The notes beneath the pieces are model-generated. The model was not told where the DNA came from. It made no database searches and was given only the letters and a program-made list of their open reading frames with translations. A stretch of 64,000 bases of DNA from NCBI GenBank assembly GCA_964535825.1, contig CAZHUC010000001.1:248001-312000 (forward strand). Direction: 5' to 3'. Both the position numbers and the translations under genes were made by a program. Source of the stretch: CAZAQK01 sp964535825. Its GTDB lineage: Bacteria; Pseudomonadota; Alphaproteobacteria; Rickettsiales; SXRF01. This document shows positions 17,309 to 26,011 of this stretch, one piece after another (position 1 is the first letter of the stretch; each line of letters begins with the position of its first letter).

Positions 17309-18070
17309 ATGACATCATTGCTGAACAAGCTCATCGCGCTGGAAGAAAACCCCGAACATGCTAATAACACTCTGGTCTCGTTGGCTGAGGTCAAGGCTGT
17401 AGATATTTACCAGTTAGAAGCTGTACTGGCAGATAAAGGTATCAAGGTTGGTAAATTTATTGGTGCTGGCACAACCGCCGTCGTATTTGAATTGGAAAAT
17501 AAAGACGGCAAGAAAATTCCATCGGCAGTGCTGAGGATCGAGTCTAAAGTGTTCGCTGGTAACTCGACACATCCTTTCGTATTGCAACCTGTGGCAAGTT
17601 ATGAAAGCGATGAGCATGTGGCTCATATCATGCCGCGTGCAGAGCAAATAACAGAAACATCAGATATTACAGCTACACTAAAAACAATTGCAGCGCTCAA
17701 GGCAGAAGGTGAGTTGGAGAAAGCATGGGATCTAAAGCCTGGTGCACTGATGCGAGTCATGAACTTTGATGGCCATTATATCAATTATAGTGATGGCACT
17801 CCGGTATCGATCATTGCAGATAGCAATGCGGTGGGATCAGCTACTATAGGTGATGATGTCAACATCAACAGCGTGCTGGCGCGTGCATTTGATGTGCCTG
17901 AATCCAATATAGTCAATGCCGTTCTGGGAGAGACTGAAATCCAGCATGTGCAGTCACAGATGCAAGCTTTGTATGATGACGTAAAAGCGGAAGTGCAGCG
18001 CAAAGGTATTATTATATCAAATAACTGGCAGGAACGAACTGCCGGCAGGGCTGGCCGCAGGCTAGGGTAA
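17309..18070 (+). CDS. Unknown protein with degenerate kinase-like pattern
   Basis: A 253-residue soluble protein. Its centre reads like a protein-kinase N-lobe: GAGTTAVVFEL resembles a glycine-rich loop, followed by AVLRI where kinases carry the VAIK lysine (here Arg). Later, WDLKPGALMRV resembles the catalytic loop HRDLKPxN with His and Arg replaced, and IIADSNAVGS could stand for the DFG region. If related, it would be a pseudokinase; this is inferred from motif order only. The frame extends upstream to an ATG at 17240, but that leaves only 20 bp to ffh, so I chose the ATG at 17309. It ends 1 bp before the convergent ferredoxin-like gene. Confidence 0.65.
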   Translation: MTSLLNKLIALEENPEHANNTLVSLAEVKAVDIYQLEAVLADKGIKVGKFIGAGTTAVVFELENKDGKKIPSAVLRIESKVFAGNSTHPFVLQPVASYESDEHVAHIMPRAEQITETSDITATLKTIAALKAEGELEKAWDLKPGALMRVMNFDGHYINYSDGTPVSIIADSNAVGSATIGDDVNINSVLARAFDVPESNIVNAVLGETEIQHVQSQMQALYDDVKAEVQRKGIIISNNWQERTAGRAGRRLG

Positions 18071-18071
18071 G

Positions 18072-18392
18072 TTAAGCTGGCAACTTCAGCCGCTCCACCA
18101 CTTTCCCATTCTGCAAATGGCTGCTTATCACTTCATCCACATCTTCTTTGGTCTTGCAGCTGTACCAAGTGCCTTCGGGGTATATCACCATGGTTGGCCC
18201 AAGCTCGCAGCGGTCGAGACAGCCGGAGTTATTCACGCGAGTGGATGCAATACCCAGTGCCTTTACCTTCTGCTTCATATAATCACGCAGCATTTCAGAA
18301 TCTTTAGAAGCACAACAGCCACGCGAATTGGTGGGCTCTCGCCGGTTCGTGCAGCAGAAGATATGATGCTCGAAGAAAGGCTTATCCGCCAT
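18072..18392 (-). CDS. Thioredoxin-like [2Fe-2S] ferredoxin domain protein
   Basis: A 106-residue protein of the NuoE-like, thioredoxin-fold [2Fe-2S] family. Cys residues occur in IFCCTNRR, GCCASKD and NNSGCLDRCELGP; GCLDRCELGPTMVIYPEG is the family signature. Members are small electron carriers often called (2Fe-2S) ferredoxin domain proteins; the partner is unknown. The frame extends 38 codons further upstream, but those codons overlap yggT and are compositionally odd. I chose ATG 18390-18392, which overlaps the YggT stop by 11 bp and makes a two-gene operon. Confidence 0.87.
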   Translation of the reverse strand: MADKPFFEHHIFCCTNRREPTNSRGCCASKDSEMLRDYMKQKVKALGIASTRVNNSGCLDRCELGPTMVIYPEGTWYSCKTKEDVDEVISSHLQNGKVVERLKLPA

Positions 18393-18675
18393 GCGAATAG
18401 AAATAGGTATAGAGTGCAGAGATAGCGAAATTGATAAGCAACAGCAAAATGATCGGCGCAATATCAATACCGCCCAGATCCGGCAGGTATTTGCGGATGC
18501 GTGCACATACCGGGTCGCACAGGCGGTTCAATGCATACATTATCTTTTGCACTATTGGCTGGTAGGCGTTGACGATCTTGAAAGAGATAAGTGTGGCAAG
18601 TACTGCCCACACGATAATCACGAACATGTAGAGTTTTAGCGCATTGGCCAGCAGGTCGATAAAGGGATTAAGCAT
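18382..18675 (-). CDS. YggT family membrane protein
   Basis: A 97-residue protein with two hydrophobic regions (about residues 8-34 and 70-92) separated by a segment containing LNRLCDPVCARIRKYLPDLGGIDIAP, of which CDP and DLGGIDIAP are typical of YggT. These proteins are linked to osmotic or envelope stress and membrane complex assembly, but the exact role is unclear. The longer frame starts at 18732, but the ATG at 18673-18675 has a good GGAGG ribosome site 5 bases upstream, so it is preferred. Leads into the ferredoxin-like gene. Confidence 0.88.
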   Translation of the reverse strand: MLNPFIDLLANALKLYMFVIIVWAVLATLISFKIVNAYQPIVQKIMYALNRLCDPVCARIRKYLPDLGGIDIAPIILLLLINFAISALYTYFYSHGG

Positions 18676-18883
18676 GACGCCTCCGGAAAGTTTGATATTG
18701 TATACATTACAACTGCAATTTTCGCAATGCACCCATGCGTTATTATTATTAACCGCAGTGGCGCTGGTTAACCTGTTCTTAATATAATTTATATATACAT
18801 GCGCGGTTGGAAATAAATGATATTTATCAATCTAAAATCTTGCTAAAACTACTATAAGTATAAGAAGCTAATTCGTAACAGAA

Positions 18884-19438
18884 GTGCCATCGCCGGTGAA
18901 AAAAGAAAAACACAAAATAGGACTGATACTTGCCGCGCTGGTAACTGTATTCTCTGCTCCTGCCTATGCAGAAAGAATAGAAGAAGCACAACTCAAAGCG
19001 GCAATGCTTATACAGTTTCCGTTCGATGTGAAGTGGCCGGCAGGTAAAGCAGGGCCGGACGATATCAATATATGTTTGGTGGGCGGCAGCAAAATTGGAG
19101 AGTTGCAGCCATTATTCAACGCTGCTTCCCAAAAATTCAAGCGTAACTACAAACTGCAGAAGAGAGCTGGAGTATCGGCGCTGGATAGTAGTTGTCATAT
19201 CGCATATTTCAGCGATTCTGACAGCGTGAGCAAAAGTGATCTGGAAAAACTGGCTTCGCAGGCGATCCTGACTGTGAGTGATGCAGGTGGGTTTGCGGCC
19301 AAAGGCGGTATAGTAGAATTCACGCCACTGAATAACAAAGTAAAAATAGGTGTCATAAATCGCCACGCTGCTGAGGCGGGCAAGATATTTATCGCTGCTG
19401 GGTTGCTGGAATTGGCACTCAAAGTGGTGGATGAGTAG
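18884..19438 (+). CDS. YfiR-like periplasmic protein (DUF4154)
   Basis: A 184-residue exported protein: a Lys-rich start, hydrophobic core and AYA cleavage site near residue 28 form a signal peptide. The mature part begins with LKAAMLIQFPFDVKWP and later has CLVGG, SCHIAYFSDS, LTVSDAGGFAAKGGIVEF and the ending KVKIGVINRHAAEAGKIFIAAGLLELA, which is the YfiR pattern. YfiR proteins bind and restrain the periplasmic part of a partner sensor. Here the next gene, 7 bp downstream, encodes a sensor kinase, so they probably work together. The start is GTG at 18884; a second GTG at 18896 is possible. Confidence 0.85.
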   Translation: MPSPVKKEKHKIGLILAALVTVFSAPAYAERIEEAQLKAAMLIQFPFDVKWPAGKAGPDDINICLVGGSKIGELQPLFNAASQKFKRNYKLQKRAGVSALDSSCHIAYFSDSDSVSKSDLEKLASQAILTVSDAGGFAAKGGIVEFTPLNNKVKIGVINRHAAEAGKIFIAAGLLELALKVVDE

Positions 19439-19445
19439 GTAGCGT

Positions 19446-20972
19446 ATGATGCTGCTAAAGAACGCATCTATAAGAAAACGTCTGACATTCATTATTATGG
19501 CGATCAGCTGTAGTTCCGTGCTGCTGACCACATTCGCTATTTCGGTTATGGGTGTATTGAGCCTGCGTGCCAATATCGTAGATGAGCTGGTGGTGATGGC
19601 AACCATCGTGGGTGACAGGAACGCCGCAGCCCTGACCTACGATCAGTATGATCTGGCAGAGAGAAACCTCGAAGTATTATCTGGTAAGCAAACCATTCTG
19701 TTCGGCTGTTTGTATAAAGAAGACGGTAGCCTGTTCGCATTTTACAAGAAAAGCAGTGTTGCTGGTTCTGAATCCTGTCCGAAAGACCTGGATGAAAGGG
19801 CAGTTATTACTGAGCATATTGAGGTGATGAGGCCGATCATTGTGCAGCGTGAGAATAGCAGGTACACGGCCGGTCATATTTATGTGGAAGCCACCACCGA
19901 AGAGATCAATAAATATATCGAAAAGCAAACGTTGATCGCATTTGTTGTTGCCCTGACGGCAGTATTACTGTCGTATTTTCTTGCTATTCGCCTGCAGAAA
20001 TCCATCACACGTCCGGTGCTTAGTCTGGCTGATACGGCGCGGCAGGTTTCCATTCGTAAAGATTACTCGATCCGCGCACCTTCCATTGGTGATGCGCGTG
20101 AAGAATTCAACAACGAGCTGGTGATACTGACCAATTCATTCAACGACATGTTGACCGAAATAGGTGAACGCGAATTGCAGCTCAAGAAACAAAATATAGA
20201 TCTTGAAAAGGCTAAAGACGAAGCAGAAGCAGCCAACCGTGCAAAATCGCAATTCCTTGCCAATATCAGCCATGAACTGCGCACACCGCTCAATGCCATC
20301 ATTGGCTTCTCATCCATTCTGATGAACCAGCTCTTCGGTTCGTTAGGTGATGCAAAATATCTCGAATACGCCAAGGACATCAATGAATCCGGTGCGCACC
20401 TGCTTGATATCATCAATGACATTCTCGATCTTTCAAAAGCAGAAGCAGGCAAACTCAATCTGAACTTCGAAGAAGTGCATGTTGGTAAATCGATCAACAA
20501 GTGCATGACCATCGTTGCGGAGCGTGCAGAGAAGGGCAAAATAACCGTCACCACGGATATTCCAAAGAGCCTGCCGCCACTGGTTGCTGATCGCCTGCGC
20601 TTCATCCAGATCGTGCTCAACATTCTCAGCAACGCAGTAAAATTCACCTCTGAAGGTGGCAAGGTACATCTGGCTGTTGCAACAAAGGACGCTGACGGCG
20701 CGCCGACGCATTTCGTCATTTCCATACAGGATACAGGTATCGGCATGTCCAAAGAAGATGTGGACAAGGCCTTCCAGAGCTTCGGGCAGGTGGATAGTGG
20801 CTTAAACCGTAAATATGAAGGCACTGGCCTTGGCCTGCCACTGACCAAGCGTCTCGTAGACTTGCACTATGGCGAAATAGTGATTAATAGTGAATTAGGG
20901 CAGGGAACGCTGGTGACCCTAACTTTCCCTGTTGTTCCGCCCCCAGAATCGGGTTATGTGCCAGAACTATAA
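19446..20972 (+). CDS. Sensor histidine kinase with CHASE8-like sensor
   Basis: A 508-residue membrane kinase. Helices at about residues 12-38 and 162-182 flank a periplasmic domain of about 120 residues resembling CHASE8 (TIVGDRNAAALTYDQ). HAMP follows (about 183-240), a short coiled coil, and the HisKA domain with phospho-acceptor H276 in SHELRTPLNAIIGFS. The ATPase domain is intact: N396 in NILSNAVKFT, DTGIGM at 429-434, and GTGLGL at 459-464. There is no receiver domain, so it needs a separate response regulator, and none is adjacent. It follows the YfiR-like gene by 7 bp, a pairing that parallels YfiR-YfiN, but with a kinase output instead of a GGDEF domain. Confidence 0.93.
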   Translation: MMLLKNASIRKRLTFIIMAISCSSVLLTTFAISVMGVLSLRANIVDELVVMATIVGDRNAAALTYDQYDLAERNLEVLSGKQTILFGCLYKEDGSLFAFYKKSSVAGSESCPKDLDERAVITEHIEVMRPIIVQRENSRYTAGHIYVEATTEEINKYIEKQTLIAFVVALTAVLLSYFLAIRLQKSITRPVLSLADTARQVSIRKDYSIRAPSIGDAREEFNNELVILTNSFNDMLTEIGERELQLKKQNIDLEKAKDEAEAANRAKSQFLANISHELRTPLNAIIGFSSILMNQLFGSLGDAKYLEYAKDINESGAHLLDIINDILDLSKAEAGKLNLNFEEVHVGKSINKCMTIVAERAEKGKITVTTDIPKSLPPLVADRLRFIQIVLNILSNAVKFTSEGGKVHLAVATKDADGAPTHFVISIQDTGIGMSKEDVDKAFQSFGQVDSGLNRKYEGTGLGLPLTKRLVDLHYGEIVINSELGQGTLVTLTFPVVPPPESGYVPEL

Positions 20973-20996
20973 GATTTATAAATGAATTTTTAATCT

Positions 20997-21506
20997 TTGC
21001 TTACTAGTCTGGTGGTATCTGAAGTAATTTGTTTGAACGAGGATCACTTGAAAGAAATATATACAGAATCCATTTTAATGATCGAGCGCCTTCACCGCCG
21101 TTTCCTTGATGTGGTAAAAACTGAGCTGGATCGCCTGAAAATTGACGATATCAACAATATTCAGACGCTCATTCTCTACAACATAAATTCTGAACAGCTT
21201 ACCATCGGTGAGCTCACGAACCGTGGTTATTACCTGGGTTCGAACGTGTCATATAACGTGAAAAAGCTGGTTGAGAACAACTATTTGATGCAGGAACGTG
21301 CCCCGCACGATAAACGCTCGACCCGTATCCGCCTTTCGGACAAGGGACTGGCTCTCTGCGCCAAGATCGACGAGCTGTACCAGCGCAACGTGAACGACCT
21401 CTCTAAAGAGATGGACGGTAATGCCCTGGGAGCGCTGAACAAAACCCTCACCCAGCTTGAGCGCTTCTGGACGGATTATATCAATAATATCTATAAGGTT
21501 AAGTAG
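20997..21506 (+). CDS. MarR-family regulator, LdtR-like
   Basis: A winged-helix DNA-binding protein of up to 169 residues. The pattern RLHRRFLDVVK, LILYNINSEQLTIGELTNRGYYLGSNVSYNVKKLVE and DKRSTRIRLSDKG matches the alphaproteobacterial MarR group that includes LdtR, a regulator of cell-wall L,D-transpeptidase genes in relatives; assignment to that subgroup is from memory of the motif. The start is uncertain: the frame opens at TTG 20997, while TTG 21033 fits family length better. It lies 24 bp after the sensor kinase. The target is unknown, and no L,D-transpeptidase is in the window. Confidence 0.85.
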   Translation: MLTSLVVSEVICLNEDHLKEIYTESILMIERLHRRFLDVVKTELDRLKIDDINNIQTLILYNINSEQLTIGELTNRGYYLGSNVSYNVKKLVENNYLMQERAPHDKRSTRIRLSDKGLALCAKIDELYQRNVNDLSKEMDGNALGALNKTLTQLERFWTDYINNIYKVK

Positions 21507-21551
21507 GTCAGGCCTGCTCTCATTTATTTGGGCCTATATTGATAAATTCTG

Positions 21552-21580
21552 TTGACTTATCCGCCAAAAACACCTAAAAA
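21552..21580 (+). promoter_or_regulatory. Candidate promoter for rpmB
   Basis: TTGACT at 21552-21557 and TAAAAA at 21575-21580 with a 17-bp spacer, 43 bp before the rpmB start. The -35 is good and the -10 weak; found by eye only. Confidence 0.35.
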
Positions 21581-21623
21581 CCCCTCTCTTTCGAGCATTT
21601 AGAGGCATAAAGGACTAATTCGT

Positions 21624-21917
21624 ATGGCTAGACGTTGCGCAATTACCGGCACCGGTACACAATCTGGAAACAATGTTTCCCACTCAAACCGTAAAACCCG
21701 TCGGTTGTTCCGTCCGAACCTCCAGACCGTTTCTCTGCTGAGCGATGTTCTGGGTTCGTATGTTAGCCTGCGCGTTACTGCTGCTACACTGCGTAGCATC
21801 GAGCATAACGGTGGTCTGGATGCTTATCTGCTTGGTCATGCTGAAAGCAAAATGACCGAGGAAGCTGCGCGCCTGCGTCGCCAGATCAAAAAGAAGCTGG
21901 CTAAAAAAGCCGCTTAA
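21624..21917 (+). CDS. rpmB: 50S ribosomal protein L28
   Basis: Ribosomal protein bL28. MARRCAITGTGTQSGNNVSHSNRKT is the family N-terminus (start ATG 21624), followed by RRLFRPNLQ; the C-terminus is Lys-rich. Length 97 residues, usual for alphaproteobacteria. Its position near cobT, cobS, a DnaJ-like gene and bolA is a conserved alphaproteobacterial neighbourhood. The next plus-strand gene follows after 9 bp. Confidence 0.97.
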   Translation: MARRCAITGTGTQSGNNVSHSNRKTRRLFRPNLQTVSLLSDVLGSYVSLRVTAATLRSIEHNGGLDAYLLGHAESKMTEEAARLRRQIKKKLAKKAA

Positions 21918-21926
21918 TTCCAGAAG

Positions 21927-22361
21927 ATGACAGGAAGGCACAACAGCATTAGCTCACAGGCACTGCTGATAGCCTCTATTGTTGCTGGTGGTTGTGCCAC
22001 CACGCGGCCAAATGAGCTGGACCTTCCTGTAAGCACTTCGCATGCGAGTTTTCTTAAGGAAGTACACAAAACTGCAGAACTCATGGCGAAGTGTGCGGCG
22101 CTTCAGTCAATGCACACCAGAGAAGCAGAAGACCCAAATGATCCTTATTATCAAATGCCGCGCCAGATTAAGGCAGTGTATCGCTATTTTGCATGGCAAC
22201 TTCCTGACCATCGCAAAGAACTGATCAATATGCTGCACGGTTTCCATAATATGCAGAACTGTCCTAACAAAGCAGAAATGCAGGTGGTCATAGAAGGACT
22301 TGAAGAGCTCTCACAACAGATTGCTGTGCGTGATGCCGCCATCGATAAGCGTTTTCGTTGA
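21927..22361 (+). CDS. Putative small lipoprotein
   Basis: A 144-residue protein with a hydrophobic N-terminus ending in VAGGCATT; the Cys at about residue 23 could be lipidated, although the bases around it fit the lipobox only loosely. The mature part is helical and contains two further Cys, Met-rich stretches and the pattern YYQMPRQIKAVYRYFAWQLP. It lies 9 bp after rpmB and converges on cobT with a 2-bp gap. No family recognised. Confidence 0.65.
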   Translation: MTGRHNSISSQALLIASIVAGGCATTRPNELDLPVSTSHASFLKEVHKTAELMAKCAALQSMHTREAEDPNDPYYQMPRQIKAVYRYFAWQLPDHRKELINMLHGFHNMQNCPNKAEMQVVIEGLEELSQQIAVRDAAIDKRFR

Positions 22362-22363
22362 GC

Positions 22364-24154
22364 TTACTGTTTAAATAATTCGCTGAGTTGCTCGGTCATG
22401 GTCTCGCCAAGTTTGTCGATATCGTTGATGGTAACGGCGCGCTTGTAATAACGCGTCACATCATGGCCAATGCCGATGGCGATCAGCTCGATAGGCATTT
22501 CATTTTCTACTTTTGCGATCACTTCTCTGAGATGAATATCCAGATAGCTGCCGGCATTGACCGATAATGTGCTGTCATCCACCGGTGCGCCGTCGGAGAT
22601 AACCATCAATATGCGTCGTTGCTCTGGGCGCGCCAGCAGGCGGTCGCAGGCCCAGAGAATGGCTTCACCGTCGATATTTTCTTTCAGGATTCCTTCCTTC
22701 AACATCAGTCCCAGATTCTTCTGTGCCTTGCGCCAGCTGGCATCCGCTGGCTTGTAAATGATATGGCGCAGATCATTCAGGCGGCCAGGGCGGGCGGGTT
22801 TGCCACGTTTAAGCCAGAGCTTGTGTGCGTTGCCACCTTTCCATTCTTTTGTGGTGAATCCCAATATCTCAACCTTCACGCCACAGCGCTCTAGTGTGCG
22901 GCTTAGGATATCGGCGCTGATAGCGGCCATGGTAATGGGGCGTCCACGCATCGAGCCGGAGTTATCAATGAGCAGCGTGACCACCGTGTCGCGGTAATCC
23001 GTTTCATTCTCATGCTTATAATAATAGCTGTAATTAGGGTCGATAATGAGGCGGGTGAGTTTTTTGTTATCCAGCAGGCCATCTTCTTCATCGTAGATCC
23101 ATTGGCGTGCCTGACGCGCGAGCAGAAGCCGTTGCAGACGGCTGGCGAGGCGTGCCGTGATGCTGGGATAAAGCTGAAGCTTGGTATCCAGCTGCTTGCG
23201 CAGTTGTGTCAACTCATCGGGTGATGCCAGTGCAGAGGCATGTACCGTTTCATCATATTCCTTGGTGAAGGCTTTGTATGGTGTGCTCTCGCTGGTATCA
23301 GGGGTGTTGAACGGATAGGGCGCAGAACGTGCCGGTGCATCTTCCATTTTTTCAGGAGGTGCATCTTCAGCGGATGCCGCTCCTGCCATAAGCAATGATA
23401 ATGTGCTTTGTGCCTCTTTCTCGGAAGACGCACCGCTAAGATTAGGTGGCTCTTCCTTTTCCTGCTGATCTTTGCCTTCTGATTTTTCCGGCGGTTTTTC
23501 AGCGTTATTAGAAGGGGCTTCCTGCTTTTCGTCTCCGCGTTTTGCAGTTTCCGCCAGACTTTCTATAAATTTGAGCGCGAGCTTCGCGAACTCTTCCTGA
23601 TGCTCCACTGACAGGCTAAGCTGCGTAAGCTGTGGCATGAGCAGTGTGAAATCTGCTTTGGCGCTATTGACCAGCTCATGCATGAAATCAGGTGTCTTCT
23701 GATGCTGAATGGTGTTGCGTGCGAAGAGTTCCAACAAGGTCGTAAATGGCGAGTCCTTAGGTGCAAAGGGCTGCGACTGGCATTTATGCTCAAAACGCCG
23801 ATACAGATTATGTTGCGTGCCAAGAAGATTTTCGCTGCCAAGGGTTTCCACGCGGATGGTTTCCAGTATATCAAAAACCTGTGCGGCTTGCGGTGTGGCA
23901 GGGCGAAGGCGACGATGAAGGGCTGCATCATGATGACGCATGAGGAGTGCTGCAAAATCTGCTATGCCGCGCACATAAGACACCTGATGCTCGGCAGAAA
24001 AATCAGGTGCTGGCAGCATGAGGTCGGCATCATTGGCGGATGCCGCACCTTCGAACGCGATGCGCATGGACTTATTCTTTGCCAGCGCACGCGTGGCGGC
24101 CACGATCGCATCCTTGCGATGTGTCAGCTCATGCTCCGGAGTGTGCCTATTCAA
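22364..24154 (-). CDS. cobT: Cobaltochelatase-type subunit CobT
   Basis: A 596-residue protein with an N-terminal helical region, an acidic Glu/Lys/Pro-rich middle (about 210-300), and a C-terminal von Willebrand A domain starting near residue 390. The metal-site motif reads LLIDNSGSMRG. In B12-making bacteria CobT works with CobS and CobN to insert cobalt into hydrogenobyrinic diamide; no cobN or other cobalamin synthesis gene is in this window, and alphaproteobacteria often keep cobST without it. The start is a TTG that overlaps the cobS stop (TTGA). A MoxR/VWA-type chaperone role is an alternative. Confidence 0.92.
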   Translation of the reverse strand: MNRHTPEHELTHRKDAIVAATRALAKNKSMRIAFEGAASANDADLMLPAPDFSAEHQVSYVRGIADFAALLMRHHDAALHRRLRPATPQAAQVFDILETIRVETLGSENLLGTQHNLYRRFEHKCQSQPFAPKDSPFTTLLELFARNTIQHQKTPDFMHELVNSAKADFTLLMPQLTQLSLSVEHQEEFAKLALKFIESLAETAKRGDEKQEAPSNNAEKPPEKSEGKDQQEKEEPPNLSGASSEKEAQSTLSLLMAGAASAEDAPPEKMEDAPARSAPYPFNTPDTSESTPYKAFTKEYDETVHASALASPDELTQLRKQLDTKLQLYPSITARLASRLQRLLLARQARQWIYDEEDGLLDNKKLTRLIIDPNYSYYYKHENETDYRDTVVTLLIDNSGSMRGRPITMAAISADILSRTLERCGVKVEILGFTTKEWKGGNAHKLWLKRGKPARPGRLNDLRHIIYKPADASWRKAQKNLGLMLKEGILKENIDGEAILWACDRLLARPEQRRILMVISDGAPVDDSTLSVNAGSYLDIHLREVIAKVENEMPIELIAIGIGHDVTRYYKRAVTINDIDKLGETMTEQLSELFKQ

Positions 24155-25131
24155 GGCGTTTCCAGCAGGTTCACGTTAAAGCAGCGCTGGTAATACTCTG
24201 CCATGGTGGCGCGTTCGTTCTCATCGCACTTATTGAAGAAGGTCAGGCGGAACGCAAGATGTACATCGCCGAATATCTGGGTGTTCTCCGCCCAGATGAT
24301 GACGGTGCGCGGGGACATCACGGTGGATACATCTCCCTGCATGAAGCCCTCACGCGTGAGGTTCGCCATGGCGATCATGGTCTTCATCGTGTCTTTGCTT
24401 TTAAGCTCTTTCGCTTTGGACTGGATGACCTTGAGTTCATCTTCCGGCTTGAGGTAATTCAGCGTGGTCACGATATTCCAGCGATCCATCTGGCCCTGAT
24501 TGATAGGCTGCGTGCCATGATAGAGGCCGGTGGCATCACCAAGACCCACTGTGTTCGAGGTGGCGAACAGGCGGAAATACGGGTGTGGTGTGATGATACG
24601 GTTCTGGTCTAGCAGTGTGAATTTACCCTGCGCTTCCAGCACGCGCTGGATAACGAACATCACATCCGGCCGGCCAGCATCATATTCGTCAAACACAAGC
24701 GCCACCGGACGTGAGAGTGCCCAAGGTAAAATGCCTTCTGAGAATTCCGTAATTTGTTTTCCATCCTTCAGTGTGATCACATCACGGCCTACCAGATCGG
24801 TACGGCTGATATGGCTATCCAGATTGATTCGCACGCAAGGCCAGTTCAGGCGCGCGGCCACCTGCTCGATATGAGTAGATTTCCCAGTACCGTGGAAGCC
24901 TTGCACCAGCACGCGGCGATTATGCGCAAAACCTGCGAGAATGGCGCGTGTGGCTTCAGATTCAAAGAAATAGGCATCATCGAGATCGGGCACATGATTG
25001 GCTAGGCCATCCGGCTTTTTGCCGAATGATGGGATCTGAAAGTTCAGTTTAACGCCGAAGGTTTTATCGGCAGAAAGCATTTTGTCGGGCGTGTCTTGTG
25101 TCATGAGTGGTGCGTGTGCGAGATTGTTCAT
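24151..25131 (-). CDS. cobS: Cobaltochelatase-type AAA+ subunit CobS
   Basis: AAA+ ATPase of 326 residues that forms a ring with CobT. Walker A is GFHGTGKS at residues 78-85, Walker B is LVFDEYD, and the sensor-1 region is LFATSNTVG. Arg-finger-type sequence QGQMDRWNIV follows. It is transcribed before cobT with a 4-bp overlap and lies downstream of the DnaJ-like gene (44-bp gap). As with cobT, a link to cobalt chelation is known for the family but not proved here. Confidence 0.94.
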   Translation of the reverse strand: MNNLAHAPLMTQDTPDKMLSADKTFGVKLNFQIPSFGKKPDGLANHVPDLDDAYFFESEATRAILAGFAHNRRVLVQGFHGTGKSTHIEQVAARLNWPCVRINLDSHISRTDLVGRDVITLKDGKQITEFSEGILPWALSRPVALVFDEYDAGRPDVMFVIQRVLEAQGKFTLLDQNRIITPHPYFRLFATSNTVGLGDATGLYHGTQPINQGQMDRWNIVTTLNYLKPEDELKVIQSKAKELKSKDTMKTMIAMANLTREGFMQGDVSTVMSPRTVIIWAENTQIFGDVHLAFRLTFFNKCDENERATMAEYYQRCFNVNLLETP

Positions 25132-25175
25132 AAGGTTTTTGTACTATATGTGCGCTTTGCTGCAATAAAAACCTG

Positions 25176-25742
25176 CTATTCTTGGGCGTCTAAAAAATCG
25201 TTCAGGCAGGCATAAGCAGCGGTTATTTTCTTGAAGGTGTTCTCGATCTGTTTGTCGCCCTTATGGGCATCGGGGTGGTATTTTTTGACCAGCTTGCGGT
25301 ATTTTGCCTTAAGTTCAGTGCGGGTGACAGGGTATTCCATATCCAGCTCGGCCAGTGCCAGTTTTACCTTGGGAGGTAGTGCAGGGTGTGTAGGCCTGCG
25401 AGTTTTTCTGTGCGATTGCTGAAGGAAATCATCGATCGCGTGTTGCAGTTTCTCATATTGTTTCTGTATCTGTGCGGTGCGATCCCATGTCGGGCGATGG
25501 CCGGTGACAGCATCTTTCATGAAATCTTCTATCTGGTCACGGCTCATGTCGGCAAAGAAATCCCACTTGGCGTTATGCTGTCTTATGTGCTCAAGGCAGA
25601 ACCACTGATACTCGTGCAGCTTGCTGCGGGAGGTCGGCGCTTTATACATACCTGCCTCCTTGCAGCCTAGCACTTCGCAAGGCGGAGCTTTGCTTTTATC
25701 GATATGTGGGGCATAATCCTTCGGTGTATTTTTTTTAGGCAT
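25176..25742 (-). CDS. DnaJ-domain protein of the cobST neighbourhood
   Basis: A 188-residue protein with an unusual order: a Cys-containing N-terminal part (PPCEVLGCKEAGMYKAP, then FCLEHIRQHN) and a J-domain at the C-terminus (about 133-188) with the HPD motif in KKYHPDAHKGD. The J-domain should stimulate a DnaK-type ATPase. The gene sits head-to-head with bolA (14 bp apart) and upstream of cobS, as in many alphaproteobacteria. The substrate is unknown. Confidence 0.9.
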   Translation of the reverse strand: MPKKNTPKDYAPHIDKSKAPPCEVLGCKEAGMYKAPTSRSKLHEYQWFCLEHIRQHNAKWDFFADMSRDQIEDFMKDAVTGHRPTWDRTAQIQKQYEKLQHAIDDFLQQSHRKTRRPTHPALPPKVKLALAELDMEYPVTRTELKAKYRKLVKKYHPDAHKGDKQIENTFKKITAAYACLNDFLDAQE

Positions 25743-25756
25743 AGAGAAATAAAGTT

Positions 25757-26011
25757 ATGAACCGCAAGCAGCGTATACAAGACATCCTAACACGGGAACT
25801 TTCTCCGCACCACCTGGAGATTATAGATGATTCGAGTAAACATGCAGGGCATGCAGGTGCGCGGCCAGAGGGTGAAACACACTATACGCTGGTTATCGGC
25901 AGTGCGGCATTCACCGGCAAAACAAAAGTGCAGGCACACCAGATGATATATGGCTTGCTCAAGCCCGAGCTCGATTCAGGACTGCACGCGCTGGCGATAA
26001 AAATTATCTAA
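25757..26011 (+). CDS. BolA family protein
   Basis: An 84-residue BolA-fold protein. The pattern starts with RIQDILTREL and contains HAGH, ETHYTLVIGSAAFTGKTKVQAHQMIYGLL and the ending GLHALAIKI, all typical of the family. BolA proteins pair with monothiol glutaredoxins in Fe-S handling and stress control; no glutaredoxin is next to it here. ATG at 25757. Its last 4 bp overlap the end of the convergent ParA gene. Confidence 0.93.
   Translation: MNRKQRIQDILTRELSPHHLEIIDDSSKHAGHAGARPEGETHYTLVIGSAAFTGKTKVQAHQMIYGLLKPELDSGLHALAIKII

Noticed and set aside
20063..20848. Open frame of 261 residues opposite the YfiR-paired histidine kinase
   Set aside because: It is a shadow of the kinase domains; no ribosome site, no family match.
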